From contig NZ_QJGZ01000029.1 in the NCBI RefSeq assembly GCF_003254585.1, positions 1-64,000 of the forward strand: a stretch of DNA of 64,000 nucleotides, written 5' to 3'. Shown one piece after another: positions 17,911-25,388 of this stretch (position 1 is its first letter; each line of letters opens with the position of its first letter). Both the position numbers and the translations under genes were made by a program. The DNA comes from Flavobacterium sharifuzzamanii (lineage in GTDB: Bacteria > Bacteroidota > Bacteroidia > Flavobacteriales > Flavobacteriaceae). The notes under the pieces were generated by a model. That model ran no database searches. It saw nothing but the letters and a program-made list of their open reading frames with translations, and had not been told where the DNA came from.

Positions 17911-18042
17911 AGCCACTAACTTTAGTGGTCAAAAAACATTACACATTAATGGCTTTAGCCAAATATATACTCTAGCTAATCAATTTTGGCTAAAGCCTTA
18001 TCAGTACTTTATATTTTATTCCTCCAGCTAAAGCTGGAGGCA
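17911..18042. repeat. Cluster of REP-like palindromes
   Basis: Three palindromes sit in about 130 bp: CCACTAA..TTAGTGG (17913-17928); a perfect 13-bp inverted repeat, GGCTTTAGCCAAA (17951-17963) with TTTGGCTAAAGCC (17985-17997); and CCTCCAGCTAAAGCTGGAGG (18021-18040). The second and third share an AGCTAAAG/GCTTTAGC core. They look like repetitive extragenic palindromes of the kind mobilised by RAYT transposases, but none is encoded nearby. Confidence 0.7.
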
Positions 18043-18102
18043 ATTCAATTAAAACTTCTTTGAAAATTTCATTTTTCTTTTTAAAAACGATAATTCCACT
18101 AA

Positions 18103-18207
18103 ACCCGCATGAGGGATAGAAGTGGAAATCCTTTTATGCCGGGGTTCGGCATAAAAGATTGAAACGGATAGCCCGCCCCGCCTTTTTCTGGCGGGACATG
18201 CCCATAT
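18103..18207 (+). ncRNA. Structured RNA candidate (Flavo-1-like)
   Basis: The sequence combines the single-stranded blocks GAGGGATAGAAGTGGAAATCC and AGATTGAAACGGATAGCCC with nested stems. The outer pair is GCATG (18107-18111) with CATGC (18197-18201). GGG/CCC and ATCC/GGAT pairs enclose a 10-bp hairpin, CTTTTATGCC / GGCATAAAAG (18131-18157). A second hairpin, CCGCC/GGCGG, lies at 18178-18195. The conserved blocks resemble from memory the Flavo-1 RNA motif of Flavobacteria; this was not checked. A terminator follows directly, so it may be transcribed on the plus strand. Confidence 0.6.
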
Positions 18208-18248
18208 AAAAAACCTCAGATCTTAATTGAAAGACTGAGGTTTTGTTT
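18208..18248 (+). terminator. Terminator after the structured RNA candidate
   Basis: The arms AAAACCTCAG / CTGAGGTTTT flank a 15-nt loop and are followed by TTGTTTT. The terminator begins immediately after the conserved RNA block, which supports that block being a separate transcript on the plus strand. Confidence 0.7.
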
Positions 18249-18262
18249 TATTGCATCTAATA

Positions 18263-18362
18263 TGTCATTTCGACAAAGGAGAAATCTCCACAAGTAGCTC
18301 CGTAACGAAAAACCAATCTTTGTCGAGTTTCTTACGAAGATTTCTCCTTCGTCGAAATGACA
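18263..18362. repeat. 100-bp hairpin element (MITE-like)
   Basis: The ends are inverted: GTCATTTCGACAAAGGAGAAATCT (18264-18287) pairs with AGATTTCTCCTTCGTCGAAATGAC (18338-18361) apart from a couple of mismatches. The middle carries AAGTAGCTCCGTAACG. The element encodes nothing. Similar hairpins (GTCATTTCGAC...GTCGAAATGAC) are, from memory, frequent in Bacteroidota intergenic DNA, so a non-autonomous mobile repeat is likely. It ends 23 bp before the serB stop. Confidence 0.75.
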
Positions 18363-18384
18363 AAAATTGTGCAAAATTAAACTT

Positions 18385-19614
18385 CTACATCATATCGATA
18401 TATCTATCGTGGTATCCTAAAAGATATAGAACACCATCAAGTCCTAAACTTGAAATTGACGTTGAAGCACTTTCTTTTACTTTTGGTTTAGCGTGAAAAG
18501 CGATTCCAAGACCTGCTAAATTTAACATTGGCAAATCGTTGGCTCCATCTCCAACCGCGATAGTCTGGTTGATGTGGATTCCTTCTTTTTCGGCAATTGC
18601 TTTTAATAATTCTGCTTTTTTCTGACCATCTACAATATCACCTAAATATTTACCTGTCAGTTTACCATCTTTTATTTCTAATTGATTGGCGTGAACGTAG
18701 TCTATTCCTAATTCTTTTTGAAGATATTCTCCAAAATAGGTAAATCCTCCAGAAAGAATTGCTGTTTTATAACCATAGTATTTTAAGGCTTTCATTAAAC
18801 GATGTGCGCCTTGCGTGATTGGTAAATTAATCGCAACGTTTTGCAAAACTTCTTCGCTCAAACCTTCCAACAAAGCCATACGTTTTTTGAAGCTTTCGTT
18901 GAAATCAATTTCACCGTTCATAGCCGATTCTGTAATGGCACGAACTTGATCTCCTACTCCATTCAATTCTGCTAATTCATCGATTACTTCGGTTTGAATT
19001 AAAGTCGAATCCATATCGAAGCAAACCAAACGGCGGTTTCTTCTATAAATATTATCTTCTTGGAAAGAAATATCAACGTTGAGTGTTCTAGAAATTTCCA
19101 TAAAACTCGCTGTCATGGTAATCTTGTTGACGATTTCGCCTGTGACAGACAATTGAATACATGAACGCGGATATTCTTCTTTTTCTACAACAGAAGTTCT
19201 TCCTGTTAATCGGATAATAGAATCAATATTTAAATTCTGATCTGACAATATTTGGGTCACTGCAGATAGTTGTGAAGCCGCCAGTGTCTCTCCTAAAATA
19301 TTGATGATATAACGCTGTTTTGATTGTGATTTTACCCACGTTTCATAATCTTCGATAGAAATCGGAATAAATTTGACTTTAATTTCCAATTCGTATGCTT
19401 TAAACAAAAGATCTTTTAAAACGGGTGCAGATGAAGATCCTGCAGCAATCTCGAACAAAATTCCTAAGGAAAGTGTATCATGTATATCAGCTTGCCCGAT
19501 ATCTAAAATATTAGCATCGTACGTTGCTAATACAGCCGTTAAACCTGCTGTAACTCCAATTTTATCGTGTCCAGAAACTTTTAATAAAATAATTTCTTTA
19601 TCTTCTGCTGCCAT
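18385..19614 (-). CDS. serB: Phosphoserine phosphatase SerB with N-terminal ACT domains
   Basis: This enzyme dephosphorylates phosphoserine in the last step of serine synthesis. The chosen start gives 409 residues. Two ACT-like regulatory domains (about 1-170) open with ILLKVSGHDKIGVTAGLTAVL. A HAD phosphatase follows, with the nucleophile motif FDMDSTLIQTEVIDELA, the SGGF motif in AILSGGFTYFG, and VGDGANDLPML near the end. The frame is open nine codons upstream (MSLHNQERK), but the family-like sequence starts at MAAEDKEI, so 19614 was preferred. A terminator lies upstream. Confidence 0.93.
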   Translation of the reverse strand: MAAEDKEIILLKVSGHDKIGVTAGLTAVLATYDANILDIGQADIHDTLSLGILFEIAAGSSSAPVLKDLLFKAYELEIKVKFIPISIEDYETWVKSQSKQRYIINILGETLAASQLSAVTQILSDQNLNIDSIIRLTGRTSVVEKEEYPRSCIQLSVTGEIVNKITMTASFMEISRTLNVDISFQEDNIYRRNRRLVCFDMDSTLIQTEVIDELAELNGVGDQVRAITESAMNGEIDFNESFKKRMALLEGLSEEVLQNVAINLPITQGAHRLMKALKYYGYKTAILSGGFTYFGEYLQKELGIDYVHANQLEIKDGKLTGKYLGDIVDGQKKAELLKAIAEKEGIHINQTIAVGDGANDLPMLNLAGLGIAFHAKPKVKESASTSISSLGLDGVLYLLGYHDRYIDMM

Positions 19615-19692
19615 TTTTCTTTCTTGATTATGAAGCGACAAAAATCGGCAATCTCTTGTTGATAAAAAAGAATATTCATTGTTTTTTTGAAA

Positions 19693-19722
19693 CGAAAAAG
19701 CACATTTTCATGTGCTTTTTCG
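19693..19722. terminator. Bidirectional hairpin between serB and the VOC gene
   Basis: A 12-bp stem, CGAAAAAGCACA / TGTGCTTTTTCG, with a 6-nt loop. It lies downstream of the PhnB-like gene, which ends at 19771 on the minus strand, so it most likely ends that transcript. Confidence 0.7.
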
Positions 19723-19770
19723 AGTAATTTAACATTTCTGTTTTATTATTAAAATAACGTAACTTTTTGA

Positions 19771-20208
19771 TTATTTCATTGGTTCATTTTTATCAAAACT
19801 TACCATCCAATTGATGCCGAATTTGTCTTTAAACATTCCAAAGTAAGATCCCCAGAAAGTGTCATTCATAGGCATTTCTACTTTTCCTCCAGCTGAAAGT
19901 CCGTTAAAGATTTTATCTGCCTCTTCTCTGCTTTCGGCATGAACAGAAACAGAAAAGTTATCTCCAATACCGACATCTCCGTATCTTGGATGTGTATCGC
20001 TCCCCATTAGAACACTACTGCCAATTGCAAGAGATACGTGCATAATTCTATTCAGAGCTTCTTCAGAAAGCACTTCGCCTTCTTCCGCAGGAGCATCTTT
20101 AAATCTTCCGATATACGGAAAATCTCCACCAAAAACTGATTTATAAAACAGAAATGCTGCTTCGCATGTTCCGTTAAACATTAAATATGGGTTAACTGCT
20201 ATTGCCAT
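19771..20208 (-). CDS. VOC family protein, PhnB-like
   Basis: This 145-residue protein belongs to the vicinal-oxygen-chelate/glyoxalase superfamily, PhnB or 3-demethylubiquinone-methyltransferase-like branch. It shows NPYLMFNGTCEAAFLFYKSVFGG at the N-terminus, IMHVSLAIGSSVLMGSD in the middle, and FGMFKDKFGINWMVSF at the end. No substrate is known for this branch. It is the last member of a minus-strand run of VOC and SRPBCC genes. Confidence 0.85.
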   Translation of the reverse strand: MAIAVNPYLMFNGTCEAAFLFYKSVFGGDFPYIGRFKDAPAEEGEVLSEEALNRIMHVSLAIGSSVLMGSDTHPRYGDVGIGDNFSVSVHAESREEADKIFNGLSAGGKVEMPMNDTFWGSYFGMFKDKFGINWMVSFDKNEPMK

Positions 20209-20288
20209 GATATTTCTTTTTAATTGTTAATTGTAAAATTTTAAATTGTTAATTATCTACCTTTCTTTTATTCTCTTTCTTCTAGCTT

Positions 20289-20726
20289 TTACTTCTCAGA
20301 CAATTCTTTAATCAATTCCACCGCTTTTGGAAAGGCGTCTTTGAAATAATCAATATGTTTTTCAATTACATCTACCTCAACATGAAGATTTACAGCATCT
20401 CCTTTTTGAGTCAGTTTATAAGTTTCCATTGCACCACTCCATTTTTCTGTCTCCGCATTTGGTGGCACTTCTTTAAAATCTTTGATTTCGCCAAGATGCT
20501 TAAAAGCCATATATTCATTTGGAATTTTAGTTTCAATAAGACTATTCATTCCTGCTCCGCCAGGACCTAAAAAGTAAATTTTGTCTCCTTCATTCCAATT
20601 CGATTCCGCATAACTTCCTTCAGCGAAAACACTTGTCCATTTTCTGTACGTTTCATCGTCCCATAAGACTTTCCAAATCTTTTCTTTAGAAGCCTTTATC
20701 TCAATATTAAACACTAATTTTTCCAT
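20289..20726 (-). CDS. SRPBCC (AHSA1-like) domain protein
   Basis: This 145-residue protein has a START/SRPBCC ligand-binding fold: FNIEIKASKEKIWKVLWDDETYRKWTSVF at the N-terminus, an internal KIYFLGPGG, and a long C-terminal helix, DYFKDAFPKAVELIKELSEK. The open frame extends to 20837, but that part overlaps the upstream VOC gene. ATG at 20724-20726 (MEKLVFNIE) starts one base after the VOC stop and is clearly better. Such proteins bind small hydrophobic molecules, but the ligand is unknown. It is translationally linked to the VOC gene upstream. Confidence 0.87.
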   Translation of the reverse strand: MEKLVFNIEIKASKEKIWKVLWDDETYRKWTSVFAEGSYAESNWNEGDKIYFLGPGGAGMNSLIETKIPNEYMAFKHLGEIKDFKEVPPNAETEKWSGAMETYKLTQKGDAVNLHVEVDVIEKHIDYFKDAFPKAVELIKELSEK

Positions 20727-20727
20727 C

Positions 20728-21138
20728 TTAATCTGGTAATTTACTAAAATCCATAAATAAAACATTCCAACGATGACCGTCCAAATCGGTAAAACCGCAA
20801 CCGTACATCCAACCCTGACTTTCGGCAGGAGGAGCAAAAACGTTTCCGCCGGCTTCTTTGACTTTTTCAGCTAATTCATCAACTTCTTCCCTACTTTCTG
20901 CGTCAATCGAAATCAAAACTTCTGAGCTTGAATTCGTATCTGTAATGCTGTTCTTAGAAAAACTCGAAAAAAGCATTTCTTCAAAAAGCATTATTACAAA
21001 ATGTCCTTCACCTACAACCATGCACGTCGAACTTGGCGTATCATGCTGTTCATTAAACGAAAAACCAATTTTCCAGAAAAAGTCTTTCGCTTTTGCCACA
21101 TCCTTTACAGGAAGATTCAACCATATTTGTTTTGTCAT
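20728..21138 (-). CDS. VOC family glyoxalase-like protein
   Basis: This 136-residue protein shows the glyoxalase/bleomycin-resistance fold. It has WLNLPVKDVAKAKDFFWKIGFSF at the start, FVIMLFEEMLF in the middle and FTDLDGHRWNVLFMD at the end. It is a clear paralogue of the protein at 21702-22112 (shared plan with TSEAIIAISVDTREQVDE / SSEVLISIDAESREEVDE). It is followed after one base by an SRPBCC gene, and the other VOC copy is also followed by one. Substrate unknown. Confidence 0.87.
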   Translation of the reverse strand: MTKQIWLNLPVKDVAKAKDFFWKIGFSFNEQHDTPSSTCMVVGEGHFVIMLFEEMLFSSFSKNSITDTNSSSEVLISIDAESREEVDELAEKVKEAGGNVFAPPAESQGWMYGCGFTDLDGHRWNVLFMDFSKLPD

Positions 21139-21214
21139 TTTTTGTTTTTTTGTTGGGTTAGATATTTATTTCTTTTTAAACCATATAAGTACTATTTAGC
21201 ATTCTATTTTCAAC

Positions 21215-21254
21215 CTTTGAGCCTTTGTTACTCTGCTCCTTTGCACCTTAATTA
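21215..21254. repeat. Degenerate octamer repeat
   Basis: On the plus strand the units read CTTTGAGC, CTTTGTTA, CTCTGCTC, CTTTGCAC, CTTAATTA, all in 8-nt phase. On the minus strand that is GTGCAAAG, GAGCAGAG, TAACAAAG and so on. The last unit overlaps the stop codon of the SRPBCC gene at 21248. Confidence 0.7.
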
Positions 21255-21652
21255 GCTTCAACGTAACTTTTAAAATTATCTAGAATTGCCTGCCAGCCAG
21301 CACGCTGCATTTCTTCTGGGTTCTGCGTTTCTGGGTCAAAACTTTCAATTATTTCAACACCATCTGCTGTTTTTGTAAAAGTAATTTCAACTTTTCTTCC
21401 GTCTCCCATAACATACGAAAGCGCTTCGTTTGGTTTTACTAAAGTAAATTCACCTCCAAAATCAAAACTCATACTTCCGTCTTTTGCTGCCATAGTCGAT
21501 TTGAATTTCCCTCCTTCTCTCAAATCAGTTTCTGCATAAGGCGTGTGCCAGTCAGGAGAAGCAAAGCTCCATTTTGTAATATGTTCTGGAGTATTCCAAA
21601 AGTTCCAAACTTTGTCAAGAGATGCATTCACGGTGTTTTTAATTGTTATCAT
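21248..21652 (-). CDS. SRPBCC domain protein (AHSA1-like)
   Basis: This 134-residue protein opens with ITIKNTVNASLDKVWNFWNTPEHITKWSFASPDWHTP, the usual AHSA1/SRPBCC beginning. It continues with MSFDFGGEFTLVKPNEALSYVMGDGRKVEITF and ends with MQRAGWQAILDNFKSYVEAN. This is a small-molecule-binding fold with no assigned ligand. It sits 49 bp downstream of the second VOC gene and repeats the VOC-SRPBCC order seen just below it. Confidence 0.88.
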   Translation of the reverse strand: MITIKNTVNASLDKVWNFWNTPEHITKWSFASPDWHTPYAETDLREGGKFKSTMAAKDGSMSFDFGGEFTLVKPNEALSYVMGDGRKVEITFTKTADGVEIIESFDPETQNPEEMQRAGWQAILDNFKSYVEAN

Positions 21653-21701
21653 TTTTATAGTTTTTTAATATTCTTTTGTTTAATCTGTTTCGTATTAATT
21701 A

Positions 21702-22112
21702 TTACATATTTTCTGGAATCTGACTTTCATCCATAAAGAAAACTTCCCAATGATGCCCATCAACATCCAAAAAAGTTCTTTGATACATCCAGCCATAATC
21801 ATTTGTCTGGTTATAATCTATTCCGCCTGATTTAATGGCTTTTTCCATCATTTCATCAACCTGCTCTCGAGTGTCTACTGAAATAGCAATAATAGCTTCA
21901 CTAGTTGTTGTTGAATCACAAATTTGTTTTTTGGTAAAGGTTTGATAAAACTCTTCTACCAAAATCATTACAAATATATTTTCATCAACAACCAAACAAG
22001 CTCCTTTTTCATTTGTGAATTTTGGATTGGTCGAAAAACCAAGTCCGTTATAAAAAGACACTGCCCTGTTTAAATCTTTTACAGCAAGATTTAAGAAGAT
22101 TTTTGTTTTCAT
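21702..22112 (-). CDS. VOC family glyoxalase-like protein
   Basis: This 136-residue paralogue of the 20728-21138 protein carries IFLNLAVKDLNRAVSFYNGLGFS, FVMILVEEFYQTF and FLDVDGHHWEVFFMDESQIP. It is the first gene of the VOC/SRPBCC run and lies about 140 bp from the divergent AraC/GlxA-type regulator gene, which may control it (inference from position only). Substrate unknown. Confidence 0.88.
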   Translation of the reverse strand: MKTKIFLNLAVKDLNRAVSFYNGLGFSTNPKFTNEKGACLVVDENIFVMILVEEFYQTFTKKQICDSTTTSEAIIAISVDTREQVDEMMEKAIKSGGIDYNQTNDYGWMYQRTFLDVDGHHWEVFFMDESQIPENM

Positions 22113-22212
22113 CTTTATAAAATTACGAATTAATTAAAACAAATTTAATTTTTTAAGATTACTTAAAAATGCCAATAAAAGTCATTTTTAGGGGCATTTA
22201 AGACATTTTGCT

Positions 22213-22220
22213 TATTTTTG
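22213..22220 (+). promoter_or_regulatory. -7 element of the GlxA-type regulator gene
   Basis: TATTTTTG lies 33 nt before the preferred start codon at 22254. Because transcription would begin near 22226, the more upstream in-frame ATG at 22218 would not be in the mRNA. No clear TTG was found at the expected distance. Confidence 0.45.
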
Positions 22221-22253
22221 TATGATACTGCAATTCCAAAAAACCAAAATATC

Positions 22254-23219
22254 ATGAGCACGAAACTAGGTTTAATCATACCTCACGATTATAAATTGCT
22301 AAGCATTGCGGCAATATTAGAGGTATTCGAAACTACGAACAAACTTACTCCTGGAACTGAAAAACCATTTGAAATTATGATTTTTCAGTCGCAAGAGCAA
22401 AACGATCAAGGAAATTTGTTTGGATATAAAAGCAACGCGATTGAAACTTCAGATAGTATTCTAGACTTAATTTTAATTCCCGCTTTTACTACAGATAATA
22501 TGAGCGAGATGATTAAAAAGAATAAAAGTTTTATTCCGTGGTTGCAAAAACAGCATAAGGCTGGAGCTGAATTAGCCAGTTTTTGTACCGGAGCTTTTTT
22601 GTTCGCAGCCTCTGGTTTACTGAATGAAAAATTGGCGACAACACATGTTGATGCCTGCAGTGCATTTACCAAAGCTTTCCCGATGGTAAAATTAAAACCA
22701 GAAGAAACTTTGACTGCAGACGGAAGTTTATACACCAGTGGCGGATCGACCTCAACCTTTCACCTATTGATTCTTTTGGTTCAGAAATTCTGCGGTAACG
22801 AGATGGCAGTCAAAATTGCTAAAACATTCTCAATCGACCTGAACAGATACAAACAAAGCTATTTCAGCACTTTTAGACCCAACCATTTGCACAATGATTC
22901 TTTAGTAGCCATGCTACAGCAAAAAATTGAGAATCAATACCATTCCATCGAAAAACTGGAAGAAATCACAAAAGATATTCCGACAAGTACCAGAAACATG
23001 ACACGCCGTTTCAAACAAGTGACAGGAATTCCTCCAATTGAATATTTGCAAAACATTAGAGTCGAAAGTTCGAAAAAATATTTAGAACAAACCCAGCTTT
23101 CAATTTCAGAAATTATTGAAAAAACAGGTTATAACGATCCTAAAGCTTTTAGAAAGGTTTTTTATAAAATGGTTGGCATGAAACCAATTGAATATCGAGA
23201 GAAATTTAGAGTTCAATAG
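22254..23219 (+). CDS. GlxA-family transcriptional regulator (DJ-1/PfpI + AraC)
   Basis: The protein has 321 residues from the chosen start (MSTKLGLIIPHDYK). Residues about 4-180 form a DJ-1/PfpI class I amidotransferase-like domain with GAELASFCTGAFLFAASGLLN, where Cys sits at the nucleophile elbow. Residues about 215-318 carry two helix-turn-helix motifs of the AraC family: MTRRFKQVTGIPPIEYLQNIR and ISEIIEKTGYNDPKAFRKVFYKMVGMKP. Such proteins are sensor-regulators of neighbouring genes. The divergent VOC/SRPBCC cluster is the obvious candidate target. The frame opens 12 codons earlier, upstream of the likely transcription start. Confidence 0.9.
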   Translation: MSTKLGLIIPHDYKLLSIAAILEVFETTNKLTPGTEKPFEIMIFQSQEQNDQGNLFGYKSNAIETSDSILDLILIPAFTTDNMSEMIKKNKSFIPWLQKQHKAGAELASFCTGAFLFAASGLLNEKLATTHVDACSAFTKAFPMVKLKPEETLTADGSLYTSGGSTSTFHLLILLVQKFCGNEMAVKIAKTFSIDLNRYKQSYFSTFRPNHLHNDSLVAMLQQKIENQYHSIEKLEEITKDIPTSTRNMTRRFKQVTGIPPIEYLQNIRVESSKKYLEQTQLSISEIIEKTGYNDPKAFRKVFYKMVGMKPIEYREKFRVQ

Positions 23220-23250
23220 TTTTCATAAAACTAAACGAAAAAGACAATAA

Positions 23251-23281
23251 AAAAACCTGTTCAAAAAATGAACAGGTTTTT
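23251..23281. terminator. Bidirectional terminator between the GlxA regulator and clpX
   Basis: A 13-bp stem, AAAAACCTGTTCA / TGAACAGGTTTTT, with a 5-nt A loop. It serves the convergent regulator and clpX genes. Confidence 0.85.
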
Positions 23282-23301
23282 AGAAAATATATTTTCAATA
23301 A

Positions 23302-24534
23302 TTAAGAAGCAATTTCCATACGCTTCAATAAGTTTTTACTTAACGTATGTTCTGCATATTCTTTATCGATTGTCAAACTAATATCATCAGATGTTGGCAA
23401 TTCGTACATCGCATCTGTCAAAATAGCTTCACATAAAGAACGTAATCCACGAGCACCTAATTTATACTCCAAAGCTTTATCTACAATAAAATCTAAAGCT
23501 TCATCTGTAATCGTGAATTCAACATCATCCATTAAGAATAATTTCTGATATTGTTTGATCAATGCATTTTTAGGCTGTGTTAAAATTGCACGAAGCGTTG
23601 CTTTATCCAAAGGATCCATGTGCGTTAAAACTGGTAAACGTCCAATAATTTCAGGAATCAAACCAAAGTCTTTAATGTCTTTTGGAATGATATATTGCAA
23701 TAAATTATCTTTATCGATATTGTCAGTGTTTTTAGAAGTTGAATAACCAACTGCCTGACGATTTAAACGTTTAGAAATAATACGTTCTACTCCATCAAAA
23801 GCTCCACCAGCAATAAATAAGATATTTTGAGTATTTACCTCAACAAATTTTTGGTCTGGGTGTTTACGCCCTCCTTTTGGCGGTACGTTTACAACTGTTC
23901 CTTCCAACAATTTTAATAATGCCTGCTGAACACCTTCTCCAGAAACATCACGAGTAATTGACGGATTATCGCTCTTACGGGCAATTTTATCAATTTCGTC
24001 AATAAACACGATTCCTCTTTCTGCTTTTGCTACATCATAATCTGCAGCCTGAAGCAAACGAGTCAAAATACTTTCAACGTCTTCTCCAACATAACCTGCT
24101 TCTGTCAATACTGTAGCATCAACAATAGCCAAAGGAACATCCAACATTTTAGCAATAGTTTTTGCCACTAATGTTTTTCCTGTTCCAGTCTGACCCACCA
24201 TAATGATGTTACTTTTTTCAATCTCAACTTCATCGTCTAATTGCTGTTGCATTAAACGTTTGTAGTGATTATAAACCGCAACCGACATTACTTTTTTAGT
24301 CTGGTCTTGACCAATAACATATTGATCTAGGAAAGCTCTAATTTCTTTTGGTTTCTTTAAAATTAAGTCCCCAACTAGTTTTGCGCTTCCGCTAGATTTT
24401 AATTCTTCTAAAACAATTCCGTGTGCCTGTTCAATACACTTATCACAAATATGTGCATTGATACCTGCAATTAATAAATTAGTTTCTGGCTTCTTTCTTC
24501 CACAAAACGAACATTCTAATACTACTTTTGCCAT
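23302..24534 (-). CDS. clpX: ATP-dependent Clp protease ATP-binding subunit ClpX
   Basis: ClpX is the AAA+ unfoldase that feeds substrates to ClpP. The 410-residue protein has the N-terminal C4 zinc domain ([10 protein letters not shown] and HICDKC, about 9-35) and the Walker A GQTGTGKT. It also has Walker [11 protein letters not shown], the sensor region [20 protein letters not shown] and the C-terminal [13 protein letters not shown]. The upstream gap to clpP is 179 bp and is filled with octamer repeats. A TATCTTTG box at 24564-24557 may give clpX its own promoter. Confidence 0.98.
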   Translation of the reverse strand: MAKVVLECSFCGRKKPETNLLIAGINAHICDKCIEQAHGIVLEELKSSGSAKLVGDLILKKPKEIRAFLDQYVIGQDQTKKVMSVAVYNHYKRLMQQQLDDEVEIEKSNIIMVGQTGTGKTLVAKTIAKMLDVPLAIVDATVLTEAGYVGEDVESILTRLLQAADYDVAKAERGIVFIDEIDKIARKSDNPSITRDVSGEGVQQALLKLLEGTVVNVPPKGGRKHPDQKFVEVNTQNILFIAGGAFDGVERIISKRLNRQAVGYSTSKNTDNIDKDNLLQYIIPKDIKDFGLIPEIIGRLPVLTHMDPLDKATLRAILTQPKNALIKQYQKLFLMDDVEFTITDEALDFIVDKALEYKLGARGLRSLCEAILTDAMYELPTSDDISLTIDKEYAEHTLSKNLLKRMEIAS

Positions 24535-24545
24535 TCTATATTTAG

Positions 24546-24707
24546 TTACTAAGCTGCAAAGATACTAAGTTTCTAAGCTTTTTTACCTAAAACTTAAAAA
24601 CTTAGCTCCTTACAGCTTAATATTTATTTTTTGTTTCAAGTTTAATTTTGTTTCAAGTTTCAAGTTAATCTTAGAACCTTAATTCCTTTGCAACTTTGAA
24701 CCTTAAA
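24546..24707. repeat. Degenerate octamer repeats between clpX and clpP
   Basis: Units at 24546-24577 read TTACTAAG, CTGCAAAG, ATACTAAG, TTTCTAAG. An opposing arm at 24601-24616 reads CTTAGCTC, CTTACAGC. Further opposing units at 24670-24701 read CTTAGAAC, CTTAATTC, CTTTGCAA, CTTTGAAC. All are 8 nt and phased. A GTTTCAA-type repeat lies between them. On the minus strand, TATCTTTG (24564-24557), a match to the -7 consensus, falls across two units and may drive clpX. Confidence 0.75.
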
Positions 24708-24713
24708 AAAAAA

Positions 24714-25388
24714 TTATCCTCTTCTTAATACTTCGTCAATCATTCCGTACTCTTTAGCTTCGTCAGCGATCATCCAGTAATCACGCTCACTGTCTTTGTG
24801 TACTTTGTCAAAAGGCTGACCTGAATGCTGAGAAATGATGTTGTACAATTCATCTTTTAATTTCAGCATCTCACGTAAGTTGATTTCCATATCTGTTGCA
24901 ACACCTTGCGCTCCTCCAGATGGCTGGTGAATCATTACTCTTGAGTGAGGCAATGCAGAACGTTTTCCTGCTGCTCCTGCGCATAATAGAACTGCTCCCA
25001 TAGAAGCTGCCATTCCTGTACAGATTGTTGCTACATCTGGCTTGATGTATTGCATGGTATCATAAATTCCTAAACCTGCATAAACACTTCCTCCTGGAGA
25101 GTTTAAGTAAATTTGAATATCTTTTGAAGCGTCAGCGCTTTCTAAAAACAGCAACTGAGCCTGAACGATATTAGCAATCTGATCGTCAATACCTGTTCCT
25201 AAAAAGATAATTCTGTCCATCATTAATCTTGAGAAAACGTCTAATTGAGAAATATTCAATTGGCGCTCTTCGATAATATATGGAGTCATGTTTGTTGGTG
25301 TCATCGCTGCTACGATTTTATCGTAATACATTGCGTTTACTCCTTGGTGCTTTGTAGCAAATTTTTTAAATTCTTTACCGTAGTTCAT
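24714..25388 (-). CDS. clpP: ATP-dependent Clp protease proteolytic subunit ClpP
   Basis: ClpP forms the tetradecameric serine protease chamber partnered with ClpX. The 224-residue protein has the catalytic Ser in GMAASMGAVLL, the His in RVMIHQPSGGAQG, and the Asp in the DYWMIADEAKEYGMID region. The conserved LGTGIDDQIAN and YLNSPGGSVYAGLGIYDTM segments are also present. The N-terminus is about 25 residues longer than E. coli ClpP, as is usual in Bacteroidota. It lies between tig and clpX in the classical order, but with unusually long, repeat-filled spacers. Confidence 0.98.
   Translation of the reverse strand: MNYGKEFKKFATKHQGVNAMYYDKIVAAMTPTNMTPYIIEERQLNISQLDVFSRLMMDRIIFLGTGIDDQIANIVQAQLLFLESADASKDIQIYLNSPGGSVYAGLGIYDTMQYIKPDVATICTGMAASMGAVLLCAGAAGKRSALPHSRVMIHQPSGGAQGVATDMEINLREMLKLKDELYNIISQHSGQPFDKVHKDSERDYWMIADEAKEYGMIDEVLRRG

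Noticed and set aside
20727..20837. N-terminal extension of the SRPBCC protein (MLLLPKVRVG...)
   Set aside because: It overlaps the upstream VOC gene and contributes no family-like sequence; the ATG one base after the VOC stop is a better start.
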